Shown here: in pieces, positions 1-9,114 of the stretch
How positions within the stretch are numbered: position 1 is the stretch's first letter
How the letters are laid out: each line of letters opens with the position of its first letter
Source of the DNA: a virus
IMG/VR virus record: IMGVR_UViG_3300038415_000014
Span: 62,001 to 126,000 of that record
Direction: 5' to 3' (one strand)
Length of the DNA: 64,000 bases
Made by a program: the position numbers and the translations under genes
The notes under the pieces: model-generated
Databases searched by the model: none
Told to the model about the DNA's origin: nothing
The model's input: only the letters and a program-made list of their open reading frames with translations

Positions 1-167
1 TTCACCTGGATGCTCGTGATGTACTTGCCTAGGTCGAATTTTCTTTTACAGCTCGGGCAGCCAATTAGATCGGTCTCTCCATTGATGAAGACCATAGCAT
101 CTGGCGCAATGGCTATTGTAGGCCTCAGATTAGGCTGGTAATTACCTTGGAATGGTCCGCGCGGCAT
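1..167 (-). CDS. Baseplate/tail structural protein, 3'-truncated by the window edge
   Basis: The ATG at 167 opens a frame that runs off the left edge; 55 codons are visible. A good ribosome site (AGGTGG about 10 nt upstream) lies in the 3' end of the preceding gene, whose stop is 3 bp away. The visible N-terminus has a CPSC pair followed by RKFDLGKYITSIQV, a pattern I associate with baseplate hub-type proteins of contractile-tailed phages, which carry a small zinc-binding element before beta strands. Its place directly after two baseplate-type genes supports this. The family assignment is a recollection of pattern, not a search result. Confidence 0.7.
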   Translation of the reverse strand, partial: MPRGPFQGNYQPNLRPTIAIAPDAMVFINGETDLIGCPSCKRKFDLGKYITSIQV

Positions 168-170
168 GAG

Positions 171-2285
171 TTAGGTACCACCTGTTGAGGGGTTACGAGC
201 ATCGAAGCTTGCAGCTTCAGTAGCATTGAGGGAGGCGTAGACCGAAGGATCTAGCCCTGGTGGTAGAGCTACTTGACCCCCTCCAGTGTTTGAAACCAAA
301 CTCTGATTGGAAGTTGTCGGTAGTGGCTGCACATTCTGCGCCGACTTGAGGACATTGAAGTCAGTTTCTGTAGGCCCATCCAGAAGGAATGTAGCCCTTA
401 CAGTGAATTCAATGTTGTATTCCAACGAGTATGGGGTAGTGTCCGCCTCGGTGACATTGAAACTATCAAACGATCCAATGTACAAGGTGTTGTCATAGTA
501 GATGTAGATCGACCCAACGAGTGACAATCTTGCCAGTAGGTTGTTCTTGATGGTTGTATCGTTGAAGGTGTTCACGAACAACCCACCGTTGTTCCTATAA
601 AGTAGGTACAAGCTCAAGAAGTTCTGGTAACTAGCTGAGTACTGACGAGCCACGCGCGTTAGACCAGGGCCACCACCTAGATTGTTTGGGTCCTTGCTAG
701 GTTGTGAGTCGATGGCAAAGAAGGCCGCGATCTTGCCCGAGAGGCTCATCTTGTCTTGTTGCTCACCCCAGTGTTCAATGATAGGGCCTTCTCGCGTGAA
801 GTTCCCATCCGAGACAACCCTCTCAGAGCTGATCTTGAAGCTAGCTGGGTTGACTAGGAGACGCAACGGAGGTGTAGTCCGCATGATGTCCAGGGCCAGA
901 GCAGTCATAGCCGCTTCAGCTTTCTGGGCATTCTGATATTGTTGACCGAGCTCGGTCTTGTTCAGGTCAACCCTATCGGCGGTCTTGTCGTCATTCTTCC
1001 GAGCTGCACTCGCGTTAGGTGAACCGTCGGTGTTCCAATCCCCATTGGAACCATCTTGAGGTTGGACCGCCTGGGCTAGCAATGGACAGTTAGCCCCATA
1101 GACAGAGCCAGAGTTGAACCGGTATTTATTCTGTGGAGTTAGACCCCTTCCACCATTGGTGCTAGACCCTGGAGACGTCATATCCATGTACTGAAACTGA
1201 GTCTGATTAAAGGCGCAACAATCAGGAGCACCTTTTGGGATGCCACTAGCATCACTTAGACTTACCCCTGTACCTTTCATACCATTCGCAACCTGGGACA
1301 AGTTAGCAGGGAACCCATCGTAATAACCCCTAACAGAAGCGGTGAAATACCCTGCTTGAGCCAAAGAGGTGATATACCCAAGGGCGTCCCCACTCTGAGC
1401 TGCAGTTACTGTATTTGGGCTATTAGTTACATGCCTGATGAAGGCCTGTGCTCCAGCTTGTGTGTTATCAAACGCCTTGTAGTAGTTGCCATCGGATGCC
1501 AAGTAACTAGGAGTGTTTGCTGGTGGGGTATTCCCATAATTGACCATATTCCCGAAGTTATTACTGTATGAGTTACCACTAGTCTCCCTGAGACACTGAG
1601 CAGTATAGAACTGAATCTCAGTTGGGGTAGGCTCAGTACCAGTCACAGCTCGATAAGCATCAGTCATAGTGCTGTAGAGTTGGGGTACAGAGAAGTGCGT
1701 CAGTCGGGCATCAGTGCTCTTAGGGTCTATAGGCGCTCCTGCTGGTGACTTGATACCCCCATTCAAGGCCCCAGATCCTTGATCTATTGAGTATCCAGCT
1801 GAAGTAATATATGGCCCACCTGCTGAACCACCAGGCCCCAAAGTCCCTCCAGCTGCTGTAGACTTGGGACCATTGAAGTCCAACTCCTGAGTTGGATACC
1901 CCTGAGTCGCGCCTATCGAGGCCGACCTGTCCAAAGTCTTTCCAGTGATATTCGCTGTAGGAGGGATGAGCCCAACCACGAATAGCTTTGGATTAGCTTT
2001 GGTCTGAGCTATCGGGATGAAGTCTTCGTTGAGATCCGAACTTAGCTCCAACGACGAGTGGAACCCCAAGAGCTGGTAGATGGCTGGACCGTAATAGTCA
2101 GCCGCTTGCTCTATCTGATTGATGACCCGAGACTGACCCCCTTTGAGTTGTGGGGGCAGTGGATTGGCATTTGAGCTGCCACTACTGACAGGGGCAAATG
2201 TCTTCCCCTGAGCCGTCGTAGGATCAGTCGGGGTGTTCCCCCAAAAGTCCAAGTAGCCCTGTGGATTTGCTTCATTCCCTGCCAT
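171..2285 (-). CDS. Baseplate protein with internal lysozyme-like domain
   Basis: 704 residues, ATG start. Residues about 195-340 look like a peptidoglycan hydrolase: a helix with a likely catalytic Glu near residue 232 (CLRETSGNS), then NNFGNM and a later GAQAFIRHV helix, as in glucosaminidase or transglycosylase folds of tail lysins. Residues about 470-660 form a second domain matching the whole next upstream protein (2296-3018): VNPASF, a Trp-Gly pair, LYRNNG, a YIGSF strand and a final FTV strand. The first 190 residues are Gly/Ser/Pro-rich linkers. Inferred role: a baseplate hub component that locally digests the cell wall at infection. The hydrolase assignment is moderate; the domain duplication is seen directly. 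Confidence 0.72.
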   Translation of the reverse strand: MAGNEANPQGYLDFWGNTPTDPTTAQGKTFAPVSSGSSNANPLPPQLKGGQSRVINQIEQAADYYGPAIYQLLGFHSSLELSSDLNEDFIPIAQTKANPKLFVVGLIPPTANITGKTLDRSASIGATQGYPTQELDFNGPKSTAAGGTLGPGGSAGGPYITSAGYSIDQGSGALNGGIKSPAGAPIDPKSTDARLTHFSVPQLYSTMTDAYRAVTGTEPTPTEIQFYTAQCLRETSGNSYSNNFGNMVNYGNTPPANTPSYLASDGNYYKAFDNTQAGAQAFIRHVTNSPNTVTAAQSGDALGYITSLAQAGYFTASVRGYYDGFPANLSQVANGMKGTGVSLSDASGIPKGAPDCCAFNQTQFQYMDMTSPGSSTNGGRGLTPQNKYRFNSGSVYGANCPLLAQAVQPQDGSNGDWNTDGSPNASAARKNDDKTADRVDLNKTELGQQYQNAQKAEAAMTALALDIMRTTPPLRLLVNPASFKISSERVVSDGNFTREGPIIEHWGEQQDKMSLSGKIAAFFAIDSQPSKDPNNLGGGPGLTRVARQYSASYQNFLSLYLLYRNNGGLFVNTFNDTTIKNNLLARLSLVGSIYIYYDNTLYIGSFDSFNVTEADTTPYSLEYNIEFTVRATFLLDGPTETDFNVLKSAQNVQPLPTTSNQSLVSNTGGGQVALPPGLDPSVYASLNATEAASFDARNPSTGGT

Positions 2286-2295
2286 GGTGATGCAC

Positions 2296-3018
2296 TCAAT
2301 CTACGTTAATAGGATTCCCAGGGGTACCAAGAGCCGGCTGAGCCACTGGACTTCCACTCGTAGGATTCAGCGCTCCGACCGTAGACCTGTTCGTGGATTG
2401 GAATTGAGCTGTCCTGAAGGGGACCAACTTCGCTGTCTGTGGGATCTGGTGAATGATTCTTTCGACCTTGAAGGTCCACGAGATCTTGAAAGCGAATGGA
2501 CTCTCCTCGGTCTCTTCAACCGAGAAGCTCCTAAAAGTTCCGACGTAAGTCCCACGATCGTACATCAAAAGTATCCACCCTTGAAGTACAATGGCCCCAT
2601 CAGGGTTGTACAAGCTGCCATTGTTCCTGTAGAGATCATACAGATCCCGGTAGCGATCCCAGGCAATGGTCCTTTGGCGCAGCAACGAAGACAACCCAGT
2701 GTAGAGATTGATAAATGCCCCTGTTGACTGTTCGCAAGAGACCTCAGTCAAGTCATCACCCCAATGCCACTCGATGTACCCACCTCGTGAGGGGGCTCTC
2801 TCGACCTTCTTGTTGAAGGTCTCATCAAAGCTCGATGGGTTCACATGCATGACTAGTGCATGTGGAAGGAGAGCCTTGTTGATATCAAAGGGTGTGGTAA
2901 CTTGGAAAGCTAGTGGGACATAGTGTTGGCGCGTATCTGCCCCATGGACATAGACAGGCTTACCCAACGGTTCAATGGGTGTGAAGTTCGATTGGTTAGC
3001 TGAAGGGATGTAAGCCAT
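2296..3018 (-). CDS. Baseplate / tail-end structural protein (gp53/LysM-type core)
   Basis: 240 residues. The ATG overlaps the tape-measure stop as TAATG, so translation is coupled. The core runs from HVNPSSF through GGYIEWHWGD and LYDLYRNNG to YVGTFRSFSVEE, a beta-rich pattern typical of the proteins between tape measure and baseplate hub in contractile systems (XkdP/gp53-like). The same core recurs at the C-terminus of the 704-residue downstream protein, so the two are paralogous. The C-terminal 40 residues are Ser/Pro/Gly-rich and probably disordered. No LysM motif is evident. The role is inferred from position and pattern. Confidence 0.7.
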   Translation of the reverse strand: MAYIPSANQSNFTPIEPLGKPVYVHGADTRQHYVPLAFQVTTPFDINKALLPHALVMHVNPSSFDETFNKKVERAPSRGGYIEWHWGDDLTEVSCEQSTGAFINLYTGLSSLLRQRTIAWDRYRDLYDLYRNNGSLYNPDGAIVLQGWILLMYDRGTYVGTFRSFSVEETEESPFAFKISWTFKVERIIHQIPQTAKLVPFRTAQFQSTNRSTVGALNPTSGSPVAQPALGTPGNPINVD

Positions 3019-6000
3019 TAGTTGAACTTCTCCCTACGCTTGTACTCGTGGACCCCCTGAGCAACAACACGTTTGAGGTGGTTGGCAAGATCAGACCCAC
3101 CAATACCATCGACATGGAGGTGAATGTCCCCACCACCACCGGCTCCCGCGGGTAGGATTCGCTCCCCACGCCCAATAGAAGTCAGACCCCCACCAGGAGC
3201 TGGGTTGATGTTGGCGAGTCCTCCATTGATCCCAGTGACAACACCTCCAGCGGCATGTCCAACAAGATTAGCCTGATTGTTAGCTTTAGCTTGGTCCTGT
3301 TGCTTCTGGAAGGCATCAGCCATGGTGTTGAGGCCACCAAATCCAGAGTCCTTCATCTTCTTCAGGGTGTCCGCTGGATTCTGTGAGGTGTAGAGCGCGT
3401 ACTCGAACAAGGCTCTCTGAGCACCCTTGTAGATTACCTCCTGATACTCACCCTTAAGCTGGACCTTGTCGAGCTTGATGCCCTTCATCCTCATGGCTTT
3501 CCACAAGTCTTGAAGGCTATTGACCACAGCACCACCTGTGAAGTCGACTTGGTCCATGACCGCATCGTTCATCTTCTGCTCATCAGGTAGTGTGGGTGGG
3601 GTAAAGAAACCACCACCAGCGGGGGTTGCTGTGGCTGCTGGCGATGTAGCTGCCGGAGGGGCAGCAACAGGGACTGCTGCCCCTCCGGTACCAGGGTTCT
3701 CACTCTTGGCTGCAGCTGCTTGTTGACCAGTCGGAGCGGATGCGGGTGACCCACCAATACCCTTCAAACCAGAGGCTTGGTCCATCACCGTGGTCCTACC
3801 GGTGGCCCCGGTGAACCAAAGAGCCATTTTAGAATAGAGATCGGCTTCAGCCTTATCACTTAAGCCCCCAGCTGCTATAGAGGAGCCAACCGACTTTCCA
3901 CTCGCTTGAGCACTCAGTATCCTCTCAGCATCACTACCACCTATGCCAGCTTCCTTAAGTGCGCTGGCCAGATCATCGGCAACCTTCCCTGTCAAAGAAT
4001 CTGCGCTGAAGGCCCCAGCTATACTAGACTTTTGAGCTTCCTTCTTGGCGAGATCGTCCGGGTTAGTAGAGTGAAGTAGGGCGTCAATACCCTTGGCTGT
4101 AGATGAACCTGCTAGAGCCCCCATGTACTTGCCAACATCACCTTGAGAAGTACCCCAAGCAGCGTTAACATCAGCATTCTTTGAGGCTAGGGCTTGCTCT
4201 CTGATGGCTGACTTCTTACCAGACTTGAAACTAAGAGTGTCAGCGATATCCATCATAACACCATAGATTCGGTTGTACAGGGCATCGAAGATCAAGTCTA
4301 GCTTACTGAGCATGTCCTGAGTTCGTTGACCCTGCTGCTCACCCATCTCACGCATAGCTTTGGCGTCTTTTTCAGCTTGAGTCATGTTAGCCTCGGCGTT
4401 TTTATCGTCGAGACTCTTCCACAACTCGTCTTCAGTCATAGACGCGACCTGGTTTTTCAGGTAGTTCTTGTCACTCAGGGCCGCCTTCTCGTCATACTTC
4501 TTTAGCTTCTTCAGGACTGCAATGACGTCTTTACTACTGTCAGGGTCGTCAATCGCCCCCTCCAAGTCGTTCTTCTGCTGCTCTATTGCTCGCTCAATCC
4601 CAACGAAGGCTTCAAGTTGTTCTTCGCCTCCAGCTGCCAAAATCGCTGCTTGATGCCCTCGAACTCCCTGAGTCGAAGCCTCGGTGAACGACTTAGCCCC
4701 ACCTATTCTTAGGCCAGCTTTTTGAGCCTTATAGGCAGCATAACCCCCTGCGGTCTCCGCTGCTTGAGCTGCTCCATAAGCCCCTTGTTTCGATTGTTTA
4801 GCGGCCATTTCCAACTTCTGGAAGGCTTCAATCATCGCCCCAGCACCTTGGATCTTGCCAGCCTTCTCAAGCTTCCTCATGCTCTGGCCACCAACCGTTT
4901 TACCAGACAACAAGGATCGGGCAGACTTCTCATCAAGACCTGTAGCATCAACAACCTTGGACACTAGGTCCTTCAACTGGCCACTGATGTCATCCTGAAT
5001 AGCCTTGATCGCTGCAGGACCCCCAAGAAGCATAGACTTCAAACGATCTTGAATTGACTTTCCTTTGAAGCCCTTAGCGAACTCGGTAAGGAACTTCTGA
5101 GCAGTTCGAGGGCTCATCACCTTCCCCAACTGACCAAGCATCTTGGTGGTCTCTCCAATTCTCACCCCATAGAGGGCAAGGTCCGAGGAAACCCCACGAA
5201 GCATCGCAAAGAACTTGTTCTGAGCAATACCTGAGTCCTCAGCAGCTCGACCAATCATGTCGAACTCTTTGCCTAGATCATTCAACCCAGCGCCCATCTG
5301 CTGCATCATCTCAGCCTGCATCTGGGCGATCTCTTCAACCGAGACACCAAACAAGCGCGAGTACACAATGGACTGCTTGGAGATGTCAGTATAGTGGCCA
5401 AAGCTGACGGTCAACTTCTTCAGAGTTATACCCTCACGCTCCAAGGTATTGATCACCTGTTGGTGATCCTTGGCTGTGGTCCCCATGCTGAGGTTCATTT
5501 GCAAGTCAGTGGTCTCATCACGTAACCTACGTAGAGACTTGTCCAAGTTGTTCATGCCGATTTCTACGTTTTTTCCACCATCGGCATAGGTGTCCCAAGT
5601 AGATGCCCCCTCCAACACGGTACGGTTCATTTCCTTGACCGCGGCATCGGCATCAAGGAATAGCTTTACCAGGGCAAACATGGCGCTCCCCAGCATGGGA
5701 CCAAGCTTGGCTAAGCTACCAAGCAGTGGACCAATTCCCTGCATAGCTTTGCCGATGCCTTTAACAGCACCGCCCATCTTGCCACCCATCTCGCCACCCT
5801 TTGCAGATACCCCAGCACCCTTGGCCATTGCCATCTTGGCGAAGCCTTTAAGAAGGCTCCCGGACACTCTCCCACCAGCCTTAGCTAGTCCGAAGATGTC
5901 CTTCCCAGCCATCGAGCCAACAGCATCCTTGAAGCCCTCGGCTAGCTCGGCCCCCGTCTTGTGGGACTTGATCCCCTCAATGAACTCCTTGGCTTGCCTA

Positions 6001-6515
6001 GCTTGATCCGTACGCTTGTCGAGGTCCGCCGATGCTCCAGAGGATATCAGTTTTCTACCAAAAGCACCCCTCTTCTTGGTATAGTCCCTTTGAGCAAGAC
6101 GAACCAACTTTGAGCTGGACTTCCTCTCTTGCTTGAGTTGCTCCTCTAGAGCCTGCCTCTGCTCTTTGTCAGAAGTCTTACGTAGCTTTCGCTCTAGTTT
6201 CTGAATCTTCAGGTGCTCCCTTGTCACAGTCTGAGTGAGGCCCTTGTAGGACTTACCCATGTCATGGAAGTCCTTGTCGAACTTCTTCCGCTGTTTAGGG
6301 GACATCGAAAAGGATATGGCTCTGAGGGTACTCCTTGAATGGACTAGTTGCTTGTTGAAGTCACGGAGTGACTTCGAGTCGAAGGCCTTGATTTGAAGCT
6401 TGCTACTGACAGTTTTCCTCAGCTGCTTGTCGATCTTGGAGATCGCGCCCATCGCCCTTCGAGTCTCAAGCTCGATATTGAACGCTAGCTCAATATTCTC
6501 GCGATCAGTAGCCAC
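3018..6515 (-). CDS. Tape measure protein
   Basis: 1165 residues, GTG start with a clear AGGAG site. The first 200 residues are Lys/Arg/Gln-rich coiled coil. A Gly/Ala/Met-rich hydrophobic segment follows (about 205-290, repeated KGxGxxMGGxMGG), then long alpha-helical regions, an Ala/Pro-rich linker near 960, and a Gly-rich tail with GERILPAG, a motif common near the C-terminus of tape measure proteins. It is the longest helical protein here and sits between paired chaperone-like genes and baseplate genes, as expected. By the usual 0.15 nm per residue rule, a tail of about 175 nm is predicted. It spans the tube lumen and may enter the host membrane at ejection. Confidence 0.93.
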   Translation of the reverse strand: MATDRENIELAFNIELETRRAMGAISKIDKQLRKTVSSKLQIKAFDSKSLRDFNKQLVHSRSTLRAISFSMSPKQRKKFDKDFHDMGKSYKGLTQTVTREHLKIQKLERKLRKTSDKEQRQALEEQLKQERKSSSKLVRLAQRDYTKKRGAFGRKLISSGASADLDKRTDQARQAKEFIEGIKSHKTGAELAEGFKDAVGSMAGKDIFGLAKAGGRVSGSLLKGFAKMAMAKGAGVSAKGGEMGGKMGGAVKGIGKAMQGIGPLLGSLAKLGPMLGSAMFALVKLFLDADAAVKEMNRTVLEGASTWDTYADGGKNVEIGMNNLDKSLRRLRDETTDLQMNLSMGTTAKDHQQVINTLEREGITLKKLTVSFGHYTDISKQSIVYSRLFGVSVEEIAQMQAEMMQQMGAGLNDLGKEFDMIGRAAEDSGIAQNKFFAMLRGVSSDLALYGVRIGETTKMLGQLGKVMSPRTAQKFLTEFAKGFKGKSIQDRLKSMLLGGPAAIKAIQDDISGQLKDLVSKVVDATGLDEKSARSLLSGKTVGGQSMRKLEKAGKIQGAGAMIEAFQKLEMAAKQSKQGAYGAAQAAETAGGYAAYKAQKAGLRIGGAKSFTEASTQGVRGHQAAILAAGGEEQLEAFVGIERAIEQQKNDLEGAIDDPDSSKDVIAVLKKLKKYDEKAALSDKNYLKNQVASMTEDELWKSLDDKNAEANMTQAEKDAKAMREMGEQQGQRTQDMLSKLDLIFDALYNRIYGVMMDIADTLSFKSGKKSAIREQALASKNADVNAAWGTSQGDVGKYMGALAGSSTAKGIDALLHSTNPDDLAKKEAQKSSIAGAFSADSLTGKVADDLASALKEAGIGGSDAERILSAQASGKSVGSSIAAGGLSDKAEADLYSKMALWFTGATGRTTVMDQASGLKGIGGSPASAPTGQQAAAAKSENPGTGGAAVPVAAPPAATSPAATATPAGGGFFTPPTLPDEQKMNDAVMDQVDFTGGAVVNSLQDLWKAMRMKGIKLDKVQLKGEYQEVIYKGAQRALFEYALYTSQNPADTLKKMKDSGFGGLNTMADAFQKQQDQAKANNQANLVGHAAGGVVTGINGGLANINPAPGGGLTSIGRGERILPAGAGGGGDIHLHVDGIGGSDLANHLKRVVAQGVHEYKRREKFN

Positions 6516-6518
6516 AGG

Positions 6519-7817
6519 TTATCTCCTAAACGGGGTTGCAGTAGGGCGAGGCGGGGGTAGAACCCTAATCTCAGAGGGGTCACGGGTGGTAGTACCCACC
6601 CCAGACGTTTGATAAGTGTTGTCACCTTGGTCCACATACTTGTTCAGGAAAGTCTCTAACCTCTCGTCAACCATCTCAGGGTAAACGATTCGCGAGGCGG
6701 CCGCTTGAGCGTTCAGTTGCTTCTTCCGCTTAACACGCTCCTCAACCTCGCTCTTGGTCAGACCCTGCATGTTGGTATCGGTCACATACGGGAGTGTGTT
6801 GTCCTTTCTCTTTTCCTCGTAAAGGGTCTTGAGCTTCTGCTGCCGTTCCTGTATCTGATCCCGTCTTCGTTGTTCTTCACGTGCAACAACCTCATCATGC
6901 CAATCGCGCTCCCCACGAAGGCTCTGCTCAAGCTGGGATGCCAACTCGTCTGAGGTTCGGGCTACCTTCAGGAAGTACCTTCCCTGTGTCTCAGCCTCTT
7001 CAGGGCTCTCATGAAGCAGCACTTGGCGGATGATCTTATCGCGCCTTTGAACTTTCTCCTCACGTTCCTTGACCCGTCGCTCCCTATCCTGGTTGTAGAT
7101 CTTGCGGATCTCTTTCCCAGCAAAGCATGAGCCAGTGAACTTAGCATTATCCCACTCACGCTCTGCTAAGTCTTTCAAGTCTTCATACTTATTGAGAGCT
7201 CTCCAAACGAGTTGTGCATAGTTTAGGCCAAGAATTTGAGTACCTGAAATTCCAGTACATGATGGGGACATCAAGTCTAGCCCGTCAAATTGCTTCCAAC
7301 GGTACCTGGAGTAACTCTCGACTTGGTAGGCTTCCGTGAGAGTCACAGCGTTCGAGGCTTTCTGGTTCACCTCGGACAAGTATTGGGTGATCTTGCTCTT
7401 GGCCCCTGCGGGGAGGGCAGCAAACATGTCTTCGAGCTGGGGTACCCATACATCCCTATCAGCAAGAATATTCTGCCCGTCGATCATGAACACTCCGTAG
7501 GCCATGAAGGCGCGGTAGTAGCGATCAATCGATTTCCCAGTGATGTCCCCTACGGGGCCTGACACCCACTGCAGGTACTCGAATTCCTTGTGATTAATCG
7601 ACTTGAAGACGAACTGGACACCATTGATGGTAGCTGGGAGGACGAGGAACCCCCTGAAGAGCAGACTCTCCACGTCACGGTAGATCCTAGGGTCTACCTC
7701 GGGTTCTTTCGGAGCAGTGATCCGAATGTTTTCGGGATCAACCTCTTCTGAGGCGACGGCTTCCTCGGCCCCCTCCACAAGTTGATTGATCCTGTCGTTG
7801 ATGGAGAGGTAACGCAT
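6519..7817 (-). CDS. Putative tail assembly chaperone, second of a pair
   Basis: 432 residues, ATG with GAGGG upstream. It lies directly before the tape measure gene, where the lambda G/GT-type chaperones lie. The N-terminal half is globular (SINHKEFEYLQW, then VFMIDGQNI), resembling DUF-type tail chaperones that read a head-domain loop; the second half, from about residue 240, is a highly charged Arg/Glu/Gln coiled coil. It is in the same frame as the preceding gene, separated only by TGA and one codon (see findings). Function is inferred from position; a minor structural role is possible. Confidence 0.65.
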   Translation of the reverse strand: MRYLSINDRINQLVEGAEEAVASEEVDPENIRITAPKEPEVDPRIYRDVESLLFRGFLVLPATINGVQFVFKSINHKEFEYLQWVSGPVGDITGKSIDRYYRAFMAYGVFMIDGQNILADRDVWVPQLEDMFAALPAGAKSKITQYLSEVNQKASNAVTLTEAYQVESYSRYRWKQFDGLDLMSPSCTGISGTQILGLNYAQLVWRALNKYEDLKDLAEREWDNAKFTGSCFAGKEIRKIYNQDRERRVKEREEKVQRRDKIIRQVLLHESPEEAETQGRYFLKVARTSDELASQLEQSLRGERDWHDEVVAREEQRRRDQIQERQQKLKTLYEEKRKDNTLPYVTDTNMQGLTKSEVEERVKRKKQLNAQAAASRIVYPEMVDERLETFLNKYVDQGDNTYQTSGVGTTTRDPSEIRVLPPPRPTATPFRR

Positions 7818-7820
7818 GGA

Positions 7821-8897
7821 TCAAACCCTCGGGGGTGATCGGTACCTTGGATTAACCCCCCCTACTGGTTTTCTATCCAAGATAGCCCCAAGGCTATTGG
7901 GGTCAGGTCTAGCTTGGCCACTTTGCACAGCAGGAGACGAGATAGGCATCCCAGGAACTGACTCGGCTACCCTAGTCGAACTCTGGACACTACGACCCCC
8001 ACTAGCGACTGGGTCCGCCTCCAGCGCTTCCAGCTCGCGCGACCTACGCATCACATCAGGTGACAATGGGATTGCGGGGGCTGCTGGCCTGACTACAACT
8101 TCTTCAGAAGGGGCTGCTCGGGTCACCGGTGGTGTTACTGGGACCGGTACACTGACCGGCATTTGATTCAAGGGGACTCTGGGCGGTCTCTGAGCTGAAG
8201 ACGAATCATAGTCCGCAACCTGAGCTGAGTACGTCTGGAGTGGCGCTACGGGACTCTCAGAGGAGGTTTCTGGGGCCACCCTCGATAGCCGCTGATCTAC
8301 CGACTCAAGTTCCTCTTTCGAACTTCTTGACAGATAGCCTGCGTCATTGAGCATTCTGCCTGCCAGCTCAAAGGGTATCTGCCCTTCAAGTTCCTTGACC
8401 TCTAAGAGCAAGCGTCGGAACTTGTCCTCTGGGGTCTCATCTGGGAGTCGGAACTCAATTCCATCAATAGCCAAGGCTTCAGCCTTGTCGAGTACGTCCC
8501 CAAACTTACGAAACGCAGTATCGATTGCCGGAATGGACCAAGATCTCAGGATGTAGTCAGCTACGAACTTATGCCGTTCGATAGCGATGGGCCTGAGCTG
8601 CTTGACACCATCTACCTCTTCTTCGCTCTCGACCTCGACGAAGTCATACTCTCGAAGACTCTCGCCATTGATCTCTATCAGAGATCGACACAGATGTCCC
8701 TCCCTGTAAGCCTTGGCGTAAGCCGCGTCTTCAAGGTCCGCGATCTCATCCAAGATGGCTTGATACTCGTCAGGCTGTAGGCTACGCAGTACGACTTCAC
8801 AACCGTCTATCGTGAACTTCTCTTCTGCTTCACCTACTCGCTGAGCCTTCTGAATCGCATCTTGAATCTTAGTTGCTTTTAGTCTTTTCGTTGCCAT
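7821..8897 (-). CDS. Putative tail assembly chaperone, first of a pair
   Basis: 358 residues, ATG with a GAGGTG ribosome site. It starts with a lysine-rich stretch and a small domain (FTIDGCEVVLRSLQPDEYQAI) that fits the N-terminal fold of tail chaperones. Residues 30-200 are acidic and helical; from about 210 the chain is Pro/Ser/Val-rich and likely disordered. Its position between tube and tape measure and its pairing with the next gene are the main evidence. It ends with TGA in the same frame as the next ATG. Confidence 0.62.
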   Translation of the reverse strand: MATKRLKATKIQDAIQKAQRVGEAEEKFTIDGCEVVLRSLQPDEYQAILDEIADLEDAAYAKAYREGHLCRSLIEINGESLREYDFVEVESEEEVDGVKQLRPIAIERHKFVADYILRSWSIPAIDTAFRKFGDVLDKAEALAIDGIEFRLPDETPEDKFRRLLLEVKELEGQIPFELAGRMLNDAGYLSRSSKEELESVDQRLSRVAPETSSESPVAPLQTYSAQVADYDSSSAQRPPRVPLNQMPVSVPVPVTPPVTRAAPSEEVVVRPAAPAIPLSPDVMRRSRELEALEADPVASGGRSVQSSTRVAESVPGMPISSPAVQSGQARPDPNSLGAILDRKPVGGVNPRYRSPPRV

Positions 8898-9114
8898 TCT
8901 CGCACCTCAATTGGTGTGAGAAGGACTGAGCGGGAGAACGGGGAAAAGTAATTTACATCTACATCCCAGCTAGAACTTATGATCTAGGCTCCACAAGTGG
9001 AGATTGGGTCAAAACTGATCTGAATCTAATCTGATTTTACTACATCTACATCCGTGTCCGCTGGTCCATCTCATCTATGCCTCGGAGATAACCATGTCTC
9101 AGAACCAAGCTATA
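8898..9114 (-). promoter_or_regulatory. Intergenic region with two copies of a GATGTAGATGTA element
   Basis: A 217-bp gap between the tube gene and the chaperone pair holds no gene. Read on the minus strand it has two copies of GGATGTAGATGTA about 91 bp apart (near 9041-9053 and 8951-8963), each followed by an A/T-rich stretch, and a small inverted repeat between them (8989-9002, arms CTCCAC/GTGGAG). Related elements lie in other gaps (about 34700, 54520). A phage-specific promoter or mRNA processing site is plausible but unproven. Confidence 0.35.

Noticed and set aside
7856-7862. Run of seven G (minus strand) near the end of the first chaperone gene as a frameshift site
   Set aside because: A -1 slip meets TAA almost at once and a +1 slip enters a frame that does not match the next gene, which is in the original frame.
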